NCBI GenBank assembly: GCA_016934555.1
Contig: JAFGSS010000100.1
Location: 1 to 43,374 of the forward strand
DNA length: 43,374 nucleotides
Source of the DNA: Acidobacteriota bacterium
GTDB taxonomy: Bacteria > Acidobacteriota > UBA6911
Direction of reading: 5' to 3'
In this document: positions 41,564 to 43,374 of the stretch, piece after piece
Numbering within the stretch: position 1 is the first letter of the stretch
Layout of the letters: every line of letters starts with the position of its first letter
Notes under the pieces: model-generated
Databases searched by the model: none
Seen by the model: the letters and a program-made list of their open reading frames with translations, nothing else
Told to the model about the DNA's origin: nothing
Position numbers and translations under genes: made by a program

Positions 41564-42913
41564 CTACTCCGCGCCCGAAAGCTCCAGCTCGTAGATGAAG
41601 TCGGGGCGGCCGTCGCCGCGCAGGTCGCTGACCCGGAGGTAGTAGGTCCCCGCGGTGGAAATGTAGAAATCCGAGATCTGCGAATCGAGCACAACCCCCA
41701 GCTCCAGGTCGTCGTTGTACGTCATCCGGGCGCAGTCGCCATTCAGGATTTCGAGGAAGGAATCGAGAAAGACATCGGGGCTCGTAGGGTCCCCGTACAG
41801 CGACAGGCGCTGGGCCCGGATCCCGGCCGTGATCCTGGCCCCCGCGCCCGCCTGGAACCGGTAGACGTCGACGTCCCCGTACGGGCTCAGCGAGGCGCGG
41901 ACCACGCCGCTCGATATGGGGCTGGCCGTCGTCGGGCCGCAGCTGTCGTTGCGCCCCGGCGCCGCGGTGCGGACCGTGACCGCAAGGGTCTCCGTGACCG
42001 TCGAGCCCGTGAAATCGGTCACCTTCGCCCCGAACTGGAAGGCGGTGTCGACCATGACAACGGGCGCCGTCCCCGTGATCGCGCCGTCGGCGGAGAGAGT
42101 GAGCCCCGCGGGGAGCGCGCCGGATGCGAGCGCCCAGGAATAGGGGGCGATCCCTCCCGCGGCCGCAAGCGCGTAATCATAGGCCTTGCCGGAAGCGCCC
42201 GGGGGGAGGCTTCGGGTCGACACGTAGAGGCCGGGCGCGGCGACGTCGAGGGCGATCTGGCCGCTTGTCCCCCCGCCGGGGACCGGATTTCTCACCGAGA
42301 GCGAGACGCTGCGGGCGGCGGCCAGATCCGCCGCGGTCAGCGCCACGACCAGGCGGGTCGAATTGATGAGGGACCCGGTCCGGCCGGCGCCGCCGAACAG
42401 GACGACGGAGTCGGGTACGAAATTCTCCCCGTAGAGGATCAGGCTGGTGGCGGGACTTCCGGCCGTGATCCGGAGCGGGTTCAGGGAATAGAGGACCGGG
42501 ACCGGGTTGTTGATGGCAAAGCTGGACTCGGCCGAGAATTCGAATCCGGGGGATGAGTTCGCCACCACGACCTTGGCCGTCCCCGCCGTGGCCACGTCCG
42601 CCGAGGAGATGTCGGCCCGCAATTCGGTGGCGCTCACATAGGCCGTGGGGCGCTCGCTGCCGTTCCAGCGCACCTTCGCACCGTTCGTGAAGTTCCTTCC
42701 CTTCACCGTCAGGGTGAAGGTGATGGAGCCCACCTGGGCTCCCGCGGGCGAAATGGAGGTGATCACCGGGCGCGTGTCCGTCTGGGGCGGGGTGATGCCG
42801 CCCGGGGAGGTGGAGGACGACCCGCCACCGCACCCCGAGAAGGAACCCGCCAAAAGCAGGGCGAGCGCGAAATGGAGGAAGGGCCGCCGGAGGCGAAAAC
42901 GCGGAAAGAACAT
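41564..42913 (-). CDS. Lipoprotein with IPT/TIG, Ig-like and PPC domains
   Basis: The 449-residue protein has a lipoprotein signal (FALALLLAGSFSGC), then a Gly/Ser linker. Two IPT/TIG beta-sandwich domains follow: one at about 48-135 (PVITSISPAGAQVGSITFTL), the next at about 137-225 (PVLYSLNPLRITAGSPATSL). An Ig-like putative domain comes at 228-318 (GIAPYSWALASGALPAGLTL). A C-terminal PPC domain (DVDVYRFQAGAGARITAGIR, TYYLRVSDLRGDGRPDFIYE) ends the protein. Such arrays are typical of surface-adhesive or secreted-enzyme proteins; no catalytic domain is visible. Its ATG overlaps the stop of the upstream gene as TGATG, so translation is coupled. Confidence 0.85.
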   Translation of the reverse strand: MFFPRFRLRRPFLHFALALLLAGSFSGCGGGSSSTSPGGITPPQTDTRPVITSISPAGAQVGSITFTLTVKGRNFTNGAKVRWNGSERPTAYVSATELRADISSADVATAGTAKVVVANSSPGFEFSAESSFAINNPVPVLYSLNPLRITAGSPATSLILYGENFVPDSVVLFGGAGRTGSLINSTRLVVALTAADLAAARSVSLSVRNPVPGGGTSGQIALDVAAPGLYVSTRSLPPGASGKAYDYALAAAGGIAPYSWALASGALPAGLTLSADGAITGTAPVVMVDTAFQFGAKVTDFTGSTVTETLAVTVRTAAPGRNDSCGPTTASPISSGVVRASLSPYGDVDVYRFQAGAGARITAGIRAQRLSLYGDPTSPDVFLDSFLEILNGDCARMTYNDDLELGVVLDSQISDFYISTAGTYYLRVSDLRGDGRPDFIYELELSGAE

Positions 42914-43374
42914 CACAAGCCATCCTCCCAGGCGTCGTAGCGCGGTCCGGTTCCGATGAGAACGATGTCGGTGCCGGTCGAGAGAACCTGCCCGGGCCCG
43001 ACGCTCACGGTCGTGCGCGAGCCGCAGTCGTCCGTCGGCCGCGGCGGGTGGTGCAGGTACTGGAGCTCGCAGCTCCCGGGCATCTTGTACTGGAAGCCGA
43101 GATAGTCCCCGATGGGGCCCACCCCGCTTTCATAAACGAAGGGGACGGGGTCCGAATTGAAGATCGCCTCCACCTCCACCGTGTAGGTCCCCGGGGGGAG
43201 TCCCGGTAGGTCGTAGAAGCCGGTCAGGCCGGGGTCGTGCGACCCGTAGAAAAAGCTCGTGTCCATTCCGATGGGGACCAGGGAGTTTCCGGCCCCCGCC
43301 GTAAACCGGAACCCCGAAACCGAGGAGACCGCGGTAACGCGCGGGTCGGCCGTATTCCGGGCGATCACGTTGTA
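42913..43374 (-). CDS. C-terminal part of a secreted protein, cut by the window edge
   Basis: The frame is open from the right edge of the window (the start lies outside) to a TGA at 42913, giving 153 residues. It contains a carboxypeptidase-regulatory-like beta sandwich (YDLPGLPPGTYTVEVEAIF) and a Cys pair (GSCELQYLH, DDCGSRT). The end, TGTDIVLIGTGPRYDAWEDG, resembles C-termini of secreted acidobacterial proteins including matrixin-like metalloproteases, but no catalytic region is in view. The next gene starts at the overlapping TGATG, so the two are one operon. Confidence 0.6.
   Translation of the reverse strand, partial: YNVIARNTADPRVTAVSSVSGFRFTAGAGNSLVPIGMDTSFFYGSHDPGLTGFYDLPGLPPGTYTVEVEAIFNSDPVPFVYESGVGPIGDYLGFQYKMPGSCELQYLHHPPRPTDDCGSRTTVSVGPGQVLSTGTDIVLIGTGPRYDAWEDGL

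Overview
The window is strongly GC-rich, densely coded bacterial DNA with no tRNA, rRNA or CRISPR array visible. The gene content suggests an Acidobacteriota-like, Gram-negative, anaerobic or facultative organism: many exported and Tat-exported proteins, a TolC-type outer-membrane protein, a CcmH-like protein with a CCW motif, IPT/TIG plus PPC lipoproteins, a complex I fragment and a tungsten-enzyme (AOR) operon. The phylum is an inference from gene style; no marker gene is present.

Left end (1-2582): an accessory patch. A 53-base repeat at the left edge recurs at 2435-2487, where it forms the right end of a ~207-bp element with terminal inverted repeats (2281-2487). Between the copies lie an exported protein gene broken by an amber codon at its signal-peptide cleavage site, and an AAA ATPase/DUF4143 gene. 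A Tat-exported cupin with a strong stem-loop behind it and a winged-helix/nucleotidyltransferase-like gene follow (2532-4300).

4308-9320 (minus): a tight amino-sugar/glycan operon of GH43 glycosidase, GlmU-like beta-helix protein, GlmM and a NagB-like protein whose catalytic Asp is replaced by Arg. 9567-12775 (plus): a CcmH-like protein and a three-domain adenylate-forming/ACP/PlsC fusion. 12780-16362 (minus): nuoA-nuoC-nuoG-nuoH, a four-gene complex I cluster lacking the other subunits. 16482-27083: mixed housekeeping and stress genes: a metallopeptidase-like protein with a broken HExxH motif, an RDD membrane protein, an ECF sigma factor with its anti-sigma factor and a likely self-regulated promoter, an RsuA/RluB-type pseudouridine synthase, MscS, CysE, GlgP and YjbQ.

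27061-36187 (minus): a Cus-type copper/silver efflux operon (cusC, cusB, cusA), a small exported duplicated-domain protein, and an NtrC-type regulator plus histidine kinase. A good sigma-54 promoter (GG-N10-GC) sits just before cusC, and a 34-bp double dyad lies about 100 bp further upstream. The regulator carries GAFTGA, so the operon appears to encode its own sigma-54 activator and binding site.

36662-39501 (plus, divergent): a Tat-signal polyferredoxin with four 4Fe-4S clusters and a divergent aldehyde:ferredoxin oxidoreductase without its own signal, ending in a clear terminator. This suggests an AOR exported by hitchhiking, which is the most interesting candidate system here. It is followed by an exported lipoprotein built from a large tandem duplication (39669-41492), then, on the minus strand, two translationally coupled secreted surface proteins, the second cut by the window edge.
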